Shown one piece after another: positions 1 through 9,349 of a DNA stretch of 64,000 nt. Both the position numbers and the translations under genes were made by a program. Numbering within the stretch: position 1 is the first letter of the stretch; each line of letters begins with the position of its first letter. The DNA is taken from positions 43,946,018 through 44,010,017 of the forward strand of contig OX352762.1 of assembly GCA_947095585.1 (NCBI GenBank), read 5' to 3'. The notes beneath the pieces are model-generated. The model had not been told where the DNA came from. It was given only the letters and a program-made list of their open reading frames with translations, and searched no databases. The DNA comes from Nephrocerus scutellatus. Taxonomy: Eukaryota; Arthropoda; Insecta; Diptera; Pipunculidae.

Positions 1-515
1 ATCTTTTGTATTCCATATAAACTGCCGTCGGCGTATTTTAATACGCTCTCAGCTAATGCGCTCCGCTAAAGGGAAGAACAAAAAATTAATGACTCGAAAC
101 TCACCACAACGAGTAAGTCCCACCCACCACGGCGAAAAGTACATCATAGAGCAAATAAAGTTCAGCAGGCAAATCTGCACCAAGATGACCAACACAATGC
201 GAACTTTAAACTATGCGACAAAACAAGTAGAAATCTGCAAAAACAACGACAAGAACGCAAGAGGCTCGGCAACATATGAGCATACAAATAACACACAATA
301 AATGCAAGCCAACAAACAACAACAAAATTAAGAGGCCCAGCAGAACATGAGTGCACAAACAATGCAAATAGAAAAAACAACAACAAAACTAGAGATTCGT
401 CGACGCATGAACACCCACAAAACTAGAACTAATGCAGATCAGTTAGCAACAACAACAAAAACAAGTGCTCACGCACCAACAACAAAACTAGAGGTTCGCC
501 GAAGCACGATGCGAT
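1..515 (+). repeat. T-poor UTR-like segment, left copy of unit 1
   Basis: This is non-coding-looking sequence that is strikingly poor in T on the plus strand and rich in CAACAACAA and AAAACTAGAG strings. It is homologous to 2965-3430 in the same unit, so the RT/Ulp1 cassette of unit 1 is flanked by direct repeats. Bases 1-245 lie left of the duplication breakpoint and are more diverged from the other copies. The first 55 codons of the downstream RT frame are translation of this repeat, not RT homology. A strongly strand-asymmetric UTR is a feature of telomeric HeT-A/TART-type retrotransposons; applying that here is inference. Confidence 0.6.
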
Positions 516-1387
516 GCGATGTACTTCGCGCAGCTTTATCTACTGGAAACGGAGGAATTCGTTGGATTCTTACATCTCAACTCAAACATCTGGATTACGC
601 TGACGACGTTTGTTTACTCTCACACAGAATTATGGAGCTGCACCAAATGACAACAAATGTGGTGAGGGAGGCAAATGTTGCGGGTTTGAAGATTAATACT
701 GCCAAAACCAAAATCATCAACCTCGGCACTAACTCACTTACTCATGTTAACATTGCTGGACAGCCGGTAGAGAGAGTAGAGAGTTTCCAATATCTTGGGA
801 GTATTGTCTCGACCGAAGGTGGAACCGAACAGGACATTGTCAACCGAATCGGCAAAGCAAAATCAGTGTTTGGAATGATGTCCATGATATGGCGAAGCAA
901 TCCGAACAGCTTAAACACCAAGCTGCGACTGTTCCGCTCAAATGTTGAATCTGTGCTGTTGTATGGGTGCAGCACTTGGAAGGTGACCGCTACTATCACA
1001 AAAAGATTACAAACATTCGTAAATAGGTGCCTACGGAACATCTTAAGGGTTTTCTGGCCTAATCGTATCTCTAACGAACATCTTTACCAGAGAATGGGTC
1101 AGGAACCAATAGGCACAACCATCCAACGACGGAAGTGGCAGTGGATTGGTCATACACTCCGAAAAGGCGACAGATCCATAGCAAACTACGCAATGCAATG
1201 AAACCCGTTATCTCAGGATGGTAGAAGAACGGGTCGTCCGAGAAATACATGGCGCAGAACAGTTGAAGAGGAGGCACGGCAATTGGGGAAGAGTTGGAGA
1301 GAGCTGCAGCTTATTGCCAGGAACCGCACGCGATGGCGCGTAGGCGTAGTAGAGGCCCTAGGACCCACAAGGAGATACAGGACATGA
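347..1387 (+). pseudogene. Non-LTR retrotransposon RT, C-terminal part (copy 1, one nonsense codon)
   Basis: The frame carries the end of a LINE reverse transcriptase. RT-like sequence begins around base 515, the catalytic YADD box follows (HLDYADDVCLLSH), then the thumb/C-terminal region with motifs LLYGCSTW, NRCLRNILRVFWP, WQWIGHTLRKGD and a GRPRNTWRR tail. Motifs 1-4 of the fingers and palm, and the endonuclease, are missing, so it cannot be a functional polymerase. In this copy a GGA codon present in the other two units is TGA at 1199-1201, which stops the frame after 284 codons; downstream codons to the stop at 1385-1387 remain readable. The LINE clade is uncertain. The N-terminal ~55 residues are translated UTR repeat. 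Confidence 0.8.
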
Positions 1388-1482
1388 AGAGAAAAAAGAA
1401 GATCGCCAAGACTAAAATAGTCAACAGTGATAACCAAACCGACTAGTTCCTAGAACAATAATCAGACGAGCCGCCAAGAAAA

Positions 1483-2335
1483 ATGAGGAAAGTACACAAC
1501 GCCCAGCGAGATGAAAAAACATCACAGGCAGCCAACGTAGACTATCCGCACCGGATCACCATCAAACGAACCCCAGACTCCTGGAAATTAGTTTCCAAGC
1601 CAAGGAAAATCAACGATTCACGGGTAGTGTGCAGATACCCCACGGGACCTAGAGGCCACGACGTCCGAATTGCTGACTACCGCCGATTGGAAAAGGGCAA
1701 GTTCTTGAATGACGTTCTCGCCGAAATCGGCTAAGCACGCGGTCGGATGACCAGCCGAGCAGGATCAACATATGCAGTCCTTTTCTGGTTTCGCAGATGC
1801 GGAACGTCCAGCACACCCCAGGAGAAAGCCAGGAATCGGTGGCAGTAGCGCGACATGCCCAGGTGCGAAACTGGGACAGGAAAGGGGAATTCCTCCAGAT
1901 TGGTACTTGGCCGCGGTTAGTCGTCCAGGAATCCCCGACCAGGCGGAAATACGAATCTATGACTCATCGGCCACCAGAAAACGTCAGCAGACCATCGAAA
2001 TAGTTAGAGCATATTGCATACAAGAGCTCCGAGCAAAGGGACACCCAGGGACATGGCCGGAATTTTCGGATTACTATCCTGGCCATCACGCCAGTACCTT
2101 ACAGCAGCCAAATGTATCTGTTGGAGGCAGCCGAGAAAATTATGGGCATCAGACTGACTGATCTCGACTCAGTCGGGAGTACAATGTCCCACCAAAACGC
2201 GACAGTGAAGAGGAAGAGGAAAAGAACTGCGAAAACTCGCACCTCCAGACACCGAGTTCCCCGAATTGATATTCGAGAATGGTGGTACCATCAATACCCA
2301 AAGTACCAACGACCAGCATACAAGCACTAGACGAA
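1483..2335 (+). pseudogene. Ulp1/SENP-like SUMO protease (peptidase C48) remnant, copy 1
   Basis: Reading across frames recovers the order of a C48 cysteine protease. The N-terminal substrate-binding motif is RRLEKGKFLNDVL (1681-1719). Then come RHAQVRNW (near 1850), DWYLAAVSRPGIPD (from 1898) where the family has HW..., YDSSAT (1958) with the catalytic Asp, QQPN (2102) and YLLEAAEKIMG (2115). Known family members use a His-Asp-Cys triad. Here the His position is Asp, and the residues carrying the catalytic Cys (family pattern DCG between QQxN and the following helix) are absent, apparently deleted. Together with several frameshifts this makes it a non-functional relic, either a captured host SENP6/7-type gene or a protease of a mobile element. 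Ulp1-like proteases are known in some retrotransposons (NeSL clade) and MULEs. Confidence 0.68.
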
Positions 2336-2425
2336 GTCGCAGTCAAAACCACGAACACACCAGCTCGAATGACCGCAGTAGCAGCAGCAGCAAAAGTAGC
2401 ACAGGAGTAGCAACAGCAGCGATAA

Positions 2426-2857
2426 CACACAAGCAGCGATAGTAGCAGCAGCAGCACGAGTAGTGGTAGCGAGACAACCAAAAACAACAGGGGTAACATC
2501 AGTGGCAGAAACAACAACTACCACAGCAACAAAAGGACCACCAAACGAAGATTTACGCGAACACACACAAGCAGCCATGACAGCCCACCACCCCGAAAGC
2601 AGCGCAGAACAGAGTCACCAGACAAAAAAGGAATCGAGGACGTAGCGAAAATAGCCAACAACCCATCACAAGAAGAAGTCATTGCAGAGGACTGGACCCG
2701 GGACATGCGAGAGAAGATCGCCAATGCCAGGAACAAGCTGGAGAAGGAAAACTGGCGGCGGCTGAAAATTTCCCATGAGCAGGGTGGCAAATTCTTCACA
2801 ATTCTGCTGACCCGAGATGGAAGGACCAGCGTCATCCGACGTGACCGGGAGGTGTGA
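2426..2857 (+). pseudogene. Ser-rich/basic ORF with charged C-terminal segment, copy 1
   Basis: The open frame has no early ATG and runs 143 codons to TGA at 2855-2857. It starts with a Ser/Thr-rich stretch, then a basic Arg/Lys region (KRTTKRRFTRT, PPPRKQRRTESP), then about 65 residues that look like a folded charged segment (EDWTRDMREKIANARNKLEK, NWRRLKISHEQGGKFFTILL). I do not recognise the last part. A Ser-rich reading continues upstream in another frame (2263 onward), so this is probably the 3' end of the same decayed gene as the Ulp1-like sequence. A poly(A) signal follows about 80 bases downstream. The frame and its end are kept in all three units. Confidence 0.45.
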
Positions 2858-2936
2858 GTAACAAATTTCCCACAAACAAATTTGCCCACACTAAAAAGGG
2901 ATTTTATATCATTTTTTTCATAGCTTAAAATTTATA

Positions 2937-2942
2937 AATAAA
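2937..2942 (+). terminator. Poly(A) signal AATAAA, unit 1
   Basis: AATAAA lies about 80 bases after the stop of the Ser-rich ORF and just before the second T-poor segment. The same hexamer stands at the same place in the other units (7600-7605, 12556-12561). Confidence 0.5.
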
Positions 2943-2964
2943 GACACTTGAATTATCATGTATA

Positions 2965-3600
2965 AAAATCTTTTGTATTCCACATAAACTGCCATCGGCG
3001 TATTTGAATACGCTCTCAGCAAATGCACTCCGCTAAGCGAAGAACAAAGCAGGCAAATCTGCAACAAGATGACCAACACACCCACACAGCTGGAGAACAT
3101 CGATCGCTCTCCCCTCCGAACGAACACTGTGGGGTTAATGAACTATGCGACAAAACAAGTAGAAATCTGCAAAAACAGCAACAAGAACGCAAGAGGCTCG
3201 GCAACATATGAGCATACAATAAATGCAAGCCAAAAAACAACAACAAAATTAAGAGGCCCGGCAGAACATGAGTGCACAAACAATGCAAATCGACAAAACA
3301 ACAACAAAAATAGAGATTCGTCGACGCATGAGCACCCACAAAACTAGAACTAATGCAGATCAGTTAGCAACAACAACAAAAACAAATGCTCACGCACCAA
3401 CATCAAAACTAGAGGTTCGCCGACGCACGAGCATTCGCATGATATGAAACAAGGAAAAAGAAACAAATGCACACGCAACAACAACAAAACTAGAGGTTCG
3501 CCGACGCACGAGCACTCGCATGATATAAAACAAGGAAACAACAAATACACACGCAACAACAACAATATAGGAGTAGAAATAAATCACATGCAAAGACAAC
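2965..3600 (+). repeat. T-poor UTR-like segment, right copy of unit 1, with subrepeats
   Basis: This is a second, fuller copy of the sequence at 1-515, beginning with the same ATCTTTTGTATTCC start. From about 3370 it holds tandem subrepeats of roughly 70-75 bases, each with ACTAGAGGTTCGCCGACGCA and an (AACAAC)n run. No supported gene lies here; the open frames on both strands are low-complexity translations. Confidence 0.65.
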
Positions 3601-3714
3601 AAAACAAAATACCGTTTAGCAATAACGGACACAACGGGATTCTGGACAAATCGTGGGAACGAAGCAAACTTAGGGTTCTCACGGTTCCTACGATTTCCGA
3701 ACCGATTCAAATCT

Positions 3715-3723
3715 TATAAAAGG
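3715..3723 (+). promoter_or_regulatory. TATA-like box, unit 1
   Basis: TATAAAAGG lies in a non-repetitive ~180-bp stretch between the T-poor segment and the 62-bp satellite, about 60 bases before the first monomer. It is conserved in all three units. A promoter reading the satellite and whatever lies downstream is plausible; no transcript evidence is visible. Confidence 0.4.
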
Positions 3724-3778
3724 AAGCAGAAACCATGAAAGCAGTCGCTTCCTTTTTGGCTTACAGGCCGACAAAGAC

Positions 3779-4679
3779 TAACTCCTCTGAAACGTGATTT
3801 GCGAAGTATCCTCTTCACTGGTTCAGGCACTTGGACGCACAGACTCCTCTGAAACGTGATTTGCGAAGTATCCTCTTCATGGTTTCAAACACTTGGACGC
3901 ACAGACTCCTCTGAAACGTGATTTGCGAAGTATCCTCTTCACTGGTTCAGACACTTGGACGCAGAGACTCCTCTGAAACGTGATTTGCGAAGTATCCTCT
4001 TCACTGGCTCAGGCACTTGGACGCACAGACTCCTCTGAAACGTGATTTGCGAAGTATCCTCTTCACTGGTTCAGACACTTGGACGCACAGACTCCTCTGA
4101 AACGTTTTTTGCGAAGTATCCTCTTCACTGGTCCAGACACTTGAACGCACAGACTCCGCTGAAACGTGATTTGCGAAGTATCCTCTTCACTGGTTCAGGC
4201 ACTTGGACGCACAGACTCCTCTGAAACGTGATTTGCGAAGTATCCTCTTCACGGTTTCAAACACTTGGACGCACAGACTCCTTTGAAACGTGATTTGCGA
4301 AGTATCCTCTTCACTGGTTCAGACACTTGGACGCAGAGACTCCTCTGAAACGTGATTTGCGAAGTATCCTCTTCACTGGCTCAGGCACTTGGACGCACAG
4401 ACTCCTCTGAAACATGATTTGCGAAGTATCCTCTTCACTGGTTCAGACACTTGGACGCACAGACTCCGCTGAAACGTGATTTGCGAAGTATCCTCTTCAC
4501 TGGTCCAGACACTTGGATGAACAGACTCCGCTGAAACGTGATTTGCGAAGTATCCTCTTCACTGGTCCAGACACTTGGATGAACAGACTCCGCTGAAACG
4601 TGATTTGCGAAGTATCCTCCTCACGGGTTCAGGCATTTGGACACCTAGACTCCTTGGAACGGCATATAGCGAAGTACCC
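3779..4679 (+). repeat. 62-bp satellite array 1 (~14.5 monomers)
   Basis: The consensus monomer includes CTCCTCTGAAACGTGATTTG and CGAAGTATCCTCTTCACTGG; repeat starts at 3781, 3843 and 3905 give an exact 62-base period. Variants (GGTTCAGGCAC, CGGTTTCAAACAC, GCAGAGACTCC, GGCTCAGGCAC, GGTCCAGACAC) recur in a similar order here and in the later arrays, a higher-order pattern. The last monomers are degenerate and stop at the poly(T) of a LINE. Confidence 0.95.
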
Positions 4680-4923
4680 TTTTTTTTTTATAAGAATACC
4701 TAAATTTATCAACTTAGACCTAAGTCATATTAACCTAATTTTACCACAACATCTAATTTTTAAAGACACGAATAAAGAATTAATAAACCCCTGAAACAAA
4801 TAAATTTTATTGTAGCGCCCTTTTACCGAAGAACCTGGTCACGCTGAGGATACCCCGGCCAGGAAAAACCTCGTTACAGTATTCATCCTCATATTTCACT
4901 CGAAAATGTCTATTGGATAAATA
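4680..4923 (-). mobile_element. Jockey-type LINE 3' tail, truncated at duplication junction (unit 1)
   Basis: On the minus strand this reads as the end of a jockey-type ORF2 fragment (SYLSNRHFRVKYEDEY...), a ~120-bp 3' UTR with AATAAA-like signals, and a poly(A) tail seen here as T(10) at 4680-4689. It matches 14381-14624 of the longer LINE copy. It breaks after GGATAAATA where the next unit begins. Confidence 0.85.
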
Positions 4924-5024
4924 ACGACAAGAACGCAAGAGGCTCGGCAGCATATGAGCATACAAATAACACACAATAAATGCAAGCCAACAAACAACAA
5001 CAAAATTAAGAGGCCCAGCAGAAC

Positions 5025-6065
5025 ATGAGTGCACAAACAATGCAAATAGAAAAAACAACAACAAAACTAGAGATTCGTCGACGCATGAGCACCCACAAAA
5101 CTAGAACTAATGCAGATCTGTTAGCAACAACAACAAAAACAAGTGCTCACGCACCAACAACAAAACTAGAGGTTCGCCGAAGCACGATGCGATGCGATGT
5201 ACTTCGCGCAGCTTTATCTACTGGAAACGGAGGAATTCGTTGGATTCTTACATCTCAACTCAAACATCTGGATTACGCTGACGACGTTTGTTTACTCTCA
5301 CACAGAATTATGGAGCTGCACCAAATGACAACAAATGTGGTGAGGGAGGCAAATGTTGCGGGTTTGAAGATTAATACTGCCAAAACCAAAATCATCAACC
5401 TCGGCACTAACTCACTTACTCATGTTAACATTGCTGGACAGCCGGTAGAGAGAGTAGAGAGTTTCCAATATCTTGGGAGTATTGTCTCGACCGAAGGTGG
5501 AACCGAACAGGACATTGTCAACCGAATCGGCAAAGCCAAATCAGTGTTTGGAATGATGTCCATGATATGGCGAAGCAATGCGATCAGCTTAAACACCAAG
5601 CTGCGACTGTTCCGCTCAAATGTTGAATCTGTGCTGTTGTATGGGTGCAGCACTTGGAAGGTGACCGCTACTATCACAAAAAGATTACAAACATTCGTAA
5701 ATAGGTGCCTACGGAACATCTTAAGGGTTTTCTGGCCTAATCGTATCTCTAACGAACATCTTTACCAGAGAATGGGTCAGGAACCAATAGGCACAACCAT
5801 CCAACGACGGAAGTGGCAGTGGATTGGTCATACACTCCGAAAAGGCGACAGATCCATAGCAAACTACGCAATGCAAGGAAACCCGTTATCTCAGGATGGT
5901 AGAAGAACGGGTCGTCCGAGAAATACATGGCGCAGAACAGTTGAAGAGGAGGCACGGCAATTGGGGAAGAGTTGGAGAGAGCTGCAGCTTATTGCCAGGA
6001 ACCGCACGCGATGGCGCGTAGGCGTAGTAGAGGCCCTAGGACCCACAAGGGGATACAGGACATGA
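5025..6065 (+). CDS. Non-LTR retrotransposon RT, C-terminal part (copy 2, open)
   Basis: An open frame of 346 codons. Residues 1-55 translate the T-poor repeat. Residues ~57-346 match the C-terminal portion of a LINE RT: YADD at residues 84-87 (5274-5285), then LKINTAKTK, FQYLGSIV, LLYGCSTW, NRCLRNILRVFWP, WIGHTLRKG and GRPRNTWRR. The upstream palm motifs, the endonuclease and any gag-like ORF are absent, so it is a fragment. The nonsense codon of unit 1 is GGA here. Openness may reflect recent duplication rather than function. Confidence 0.72.
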   Translation: MSAQTMQIEKTTTKLEIRRRMSTHKTRTNADLLATTTKTSAHAPTTKLEVRRSTMRCDVLRAALSTGNGGIRWILTSQLKHLDYADDVCLLSHRIMELHQMTTNVVREANVAGLKINTAKTKIINLGTNSLTHVNIAGQPVERVESFQYLGSIVSTEGGTEQDIVNRIGKAKSVFGMMSMIWRSNAISLNTKLRLFRSNVESVLLYGCSTWKVTATITKRLQTFVNRCLRNILRVFWPNRISNEHLYQRMGQEPIGTTIQRRKWQWIGHTLRKGDRSIANYAMQGNPLSQDGRRTGRPRNTWRRTVEEEARQLGKSWRELQLIARNRTRWRVGVVEALGPTRGYRT

Positions 6066-6160
6066 AGAGAAAAAAGAAGATCGCCAAGACTAAAATAGTC
6101 AACAGTGATAACCAAACCGACTAGTTCCTAGAACAATAATCAGACGAGCCGCCAAGAAAA

Positions 6161-7013
6161 ATGAGGAAAGTACACAACGCCCAGCGAGATGAAAAAACAT
6201 CACAGGCAGCCAACGTAGACTATCCGCACCGGATCACCATCAAACGAACCCCAGACTCCTGGAAATTAGTTTCCAAGCCAAGGGAAATCAACGATTCACG
6301 GGTAGTGTGCAGATACCCCACGGGACCTAGAGGCCACGACGTCCGAATTGCTGACTACCGCCGATTGGAAAAGGGCAAGTTCTTGAATGACGTTCTCGCC
6401 GAAATCGGCTAAGCACGCGGTCGGATGACCAGCCGAACTGGATCAAAATATGCAGTCCTTTTCTGGTTTCGCAGATGCGGAACGTCCAGCACACCCCAGG
6501 AGAAAGCGAGGAATCGGTGGCAGTAGCGCGACATGCCCAGGTGCGAAACTGGGACAGGAAAGGGGAATTCCTCCAGATTGGTACTTGGCCGCGGTTAGTC
6601 GTCCAGGAATCCCCGACCAGGCGGAAATACGAATCTATGACTCATCGGCCACCAGAAAACGTCAGCAGACCATCGAAATAGTTAGAGCATATTGCATACA
6701 AGAGCTCCGAGCAAAGGGACACCCAGGGACATGGCCGGAATTTTCGGATTACTATCCTGGCCATCACGCCAGTACCTTACAGCAGCCAAATGTATCTGTT
6801 GGAGGCAGCCGAGAAAATTATGGGCATCAGACTGACTGATCTCGACTCAGTCGGGAGTACAATGTCCCACCAAAACGCGACAGCGAAGAGGAAGAGGAAA
6901 AGAACTGCGAAAACTCGCACCTCCAGACACCGAGTTCCCCGAATTGATATTCGAGAATGGTGGTACCATCAATACCCAAAGTACCAACGACCAGCATACA
7001 AGCACTAGACGAA
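6161..7013 (+). pseudogene. Ulp1/SENP-like SUMO protease remnant, copy 2
   Basis: Nearly identical to copy 1 (1483-2335): an N-terminal frame with KGKFLNDVL, frameshifts, then DWYLAAV, YDSS, QQPN and YLLEAAEK in separate frames. The His-to-Asp change and the loss of the Cys-bearing DCG segment are both present, so the inactivation predates amplification of the unit. A few substitutions separate it from copy 1. Confidence 0.66.
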
Positions 7014-7103
7014 GTCGCAGTAAAAACCACGAACACACCAGCTCGAATGACCGCAGTAGCAGCAGCAGCAAAAGTAGCACAGGAGTAGCAACAGCAGCGA
7101 TAA

Positions 7104-7535
7104 CACACAAGCAGCGATAGTAGCAGCAGCAGCACGAGTAGTGGTAGCGAGACAACCAAAAACAACAGGGGTAACATCAGTGGCAGAAACAACAACTACC
7201 ACAGCAACAAAAGGACCACCAAACGAAGATTTACGCGAACACACACAAGCAGCCATGACAGCCCACCACCCCGAAAGCAGCGCAGAACAGAGTCACCAGA
7301 CAAAAAAGGAATCGAGGACGTAGCGAAAATAGCCAACAACCCATCACAAGAAGAAGTCATTGCAGAGGACTGGACCCGGGACATGCGAGAGAAGATCGCC
7401 AATGCCAGGAACAAGCTGGAGAAGGAAAACTGGCGGCGGCTGAAAATTTCCCATGAGCAGGGTGGCAAATTCTTCACAATTCTGCTGACCCAAAATGGAA
7501 GGACCAGCGTCATCCGAGGTGACCGGGAGGTGTGA
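7104..7535 (+). pseudogene. Ser-rich/basic ORF with charged C-terminal segment, copy 2
   Basis: 143 codons in the same frame and with the same C-terminal segment as copy 1; TGA is at 7533-7535. A CGA-to-CAA-type change is seen near FTILLT. Function unknown. Confidence 0.43.
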
Positions 7536-7599
7536 GTAACAAATTTGCCCACACTAAAAAGGGATTTTATATCATTTTTTTCATAGCTTAAAATTTATA

Positions 7600-7605
7600 A
7601 ATAAA
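7600..7605 (+). terminator. Poly(A) signal AATAAA, unit 2
   Basis: Same position relative to the Ser-rich ORF stop as in unit 1. Confidence 0.45.
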
Positions 7606-7628
7606 GACACTTGAATTATCATGTATAA

Positions 7629-8340
7629 AAATCTTTTGTATTCCACATAAACTGCATCGGCGTATTTGAATACGCTCTCAGCAAATGCACTCCGCTAAGC
7701 GAAGAACAAAAAATTAATGACTCGAAACTCACCACAGCGAGTAAGTCCCGCCCACCACGGCGAAAAACTACATCATAGAGCAAATAAGGTTCAGCAGGCA
7801 AATCTGCAACAAGATGACCAACACACCCACACAGCTGGAGAACATCGATCGCTCTCCCCTCCGAACGAACACCGTGGGGTTAATGAACTATGCGACAAAA
7901 CAAGTAGAAATCTGCAAAAACAGCAACAAGAACGCAAGAGGCTCGGCAAAATATGAGCATACAATAAATGCAAGCCAAAAAACAACAACAAAATTAAGAG
8001 GCCCGGCAGAACATGAGTGCACAAACAATGCAAATCGACAAAACAACAACAAAAATAGAGATTCGTCGACGCATGAGCACCCACAAAACTAGAACTAATG
8101 CAGATCAGTTAGCAACAACAACAAAAACAAATGCTCACGCACCAACATCAAAACTAGAGGTTCGCCGACGCACGAGCATTCGCATGATATGAAACAAGGA
8201 AAAAGAAACAAATGCACACGCAACAACAACAAAACTAGAGGTTCGCCGACGCACGAGCACTCGCATGATATAAAACAAGGAAACAACAAATGCACACGCA
8301 ACAACAACAATATAGGAGTAGAAATAAATCACATGCAAAG
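7629..8340 (+). repeat. T-poor UTR-like segment, right copy of unit 2
   Basis: Equivalent to 2965-3600. It includes an extra ~110 bases (AACTCACCACAGCGAGTAAG region) that are also present at 1-245 but deleted from the right copy of unit 1. Confidence 0.65.
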
Positions 8341-8459
8341 ACAACAAAACAAAATACCGTTTAGCAATAACGGACACAACGGGATTCTGGACAAATCGTG
8401 GGAACGAAGCAAACTTAGGGTTCTCACGGTTCCTACGATTTCCGAACCGATTCAAATCT

Positions 8460-8468
8460 TATAAAAGG
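8460..8468 (+). promoter_or_regulatory. TATA-like box, unit 2
   Basis: TATAAAAGG sits in the same context as 3715-3723. Confidence 0.4.
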
Positions 8469-8523
8469 AAGCAGAAACCATGAAAGCAGTCTCTTCATTT
8501 TTGGCTTACAGGCCGACAAAGAC

Positions 8524-9238
8524 TAACTCCTCTGAAACGTGATTTGCGAAGTATCCTCTTCACTGGTTCAGGCACTTGGACGCACAGACTCCTCTGAAAC
8601 GTGATTTGCGAAGTATCCTCTTCACGGTTTCAAACACTTGGACGCACAGACTCCTCTGAAATGTGATTTGCGAAGTATCCTCTTCACTGGTTCAGACACT
8701 TCGACGCACAGACTCCTCTGAAACGTGATTTGCGAAGTATCCTGTTCACTGGTTCAGACACTTGGACGCACAGACTCCTCTGAAACGTGATTTGCGAAGT
8801 ATCCTCTTCACTGGTTCAGACACTTGGACGCACAGACTCCGCTGAAACGTGATTTGCGAAGTATCCTCTTCACTGGTTCAGGCACTTGGACGCACAGACT
8901 CCTCTGAAACGTGATTTGCGAAGTATCCTCTTCACGGTTTCAAACACTTGGACGAACAGACTCCTCTGAAACGTGATTTGCGAAGTATCCTCTTCACTGG
9001 TTCAGACACTTGGACGCAGAGACTCCTCTGAAACGTGATTTGCGAAGTATCCTCTTCACTGGCTCAGGCACTTGGATGAACAGACTCCGCTGAAACGTGA
9101 TTTGCGAAGTATCCTCTTCACTGGTCCAGACACTTGGATGAACAGACTCCGCTGAAACGTGATTTGCGAAGTATCCTCCTCACGGGTTCAGGCATTTGGA
9201 CACCTAGACTCCTTGGAACGGCATATAGCGAAGTACTC
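8524..9238 (+). repeat. 62-bp satellite array 2a
   Basis: About 11.5 monomers of the 62-bp family, ending at a LINE poly(T) run. Confidence 0.94.
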
Positions 9239-9349
9239 TTTTTTTTTATAAGAATACCTAAATTTATCAACTTAGACCTAAGTCATATTAAACCTAATTT
9301 TACCACAACATCTAATTTTTCAAGACACGAATAAAGAATTAATAAACCC
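9239..9349 (-). mobile_element. Jockey LINE 3' UTR fragment inside the satellite
   Basis: About 110 bases of LINE 3' UTR with its poly(T) on the plus strand. It stops abruptly after AATTAATAAACCC and returns to satellite at 9350. This is a second junction type in the array, most simply explained by a local unequal crossover. Confidence 0.8.

Larger units (their letters stand above)
246..4923 (+). repeat. Macro-repeat unit 1 of 3 (4.68 kb)
   Basis: This unit runs from the landmark ACGACAAGAACGCAAGAGG to the same landmark at 4924. It contains, in order, UTR-like DNA, LINE RT fragment, Ulp1-like pseudogene, Ser-rich ORF, poly(A) signal, second UTR-like segment, TATA-like box, 62-bp satellite and a jockey LINE tail. 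The units at 4924 and 9874 are nearly identical over most of their length, so this is a recent direct tandem array. Confidence 0.9.

Noticed and set aside
2149..2889. Leu/Val/Cys-rich minus-strand frames opposite the Ser-rich region, which look like membrane proteins
   Set aside because: They are reverse complements of CAG/CAA-rich coding or UTR sequence (poly-Ser/Gln read backwards) and have no independent features.
3383..3393. Insect telomere repeat (TTAGG)n
   Set aside because: Only isolated TTAGG strings were seen, no tandem run, so a TTAGG-type telomere is not supported here.
3779..4679. 62-bp repeats considered as a CRISPR array
   Set aside because: Monomers abut with no unique spacers, the period is constant and the context is eukaryotic; this is satellite DNA.
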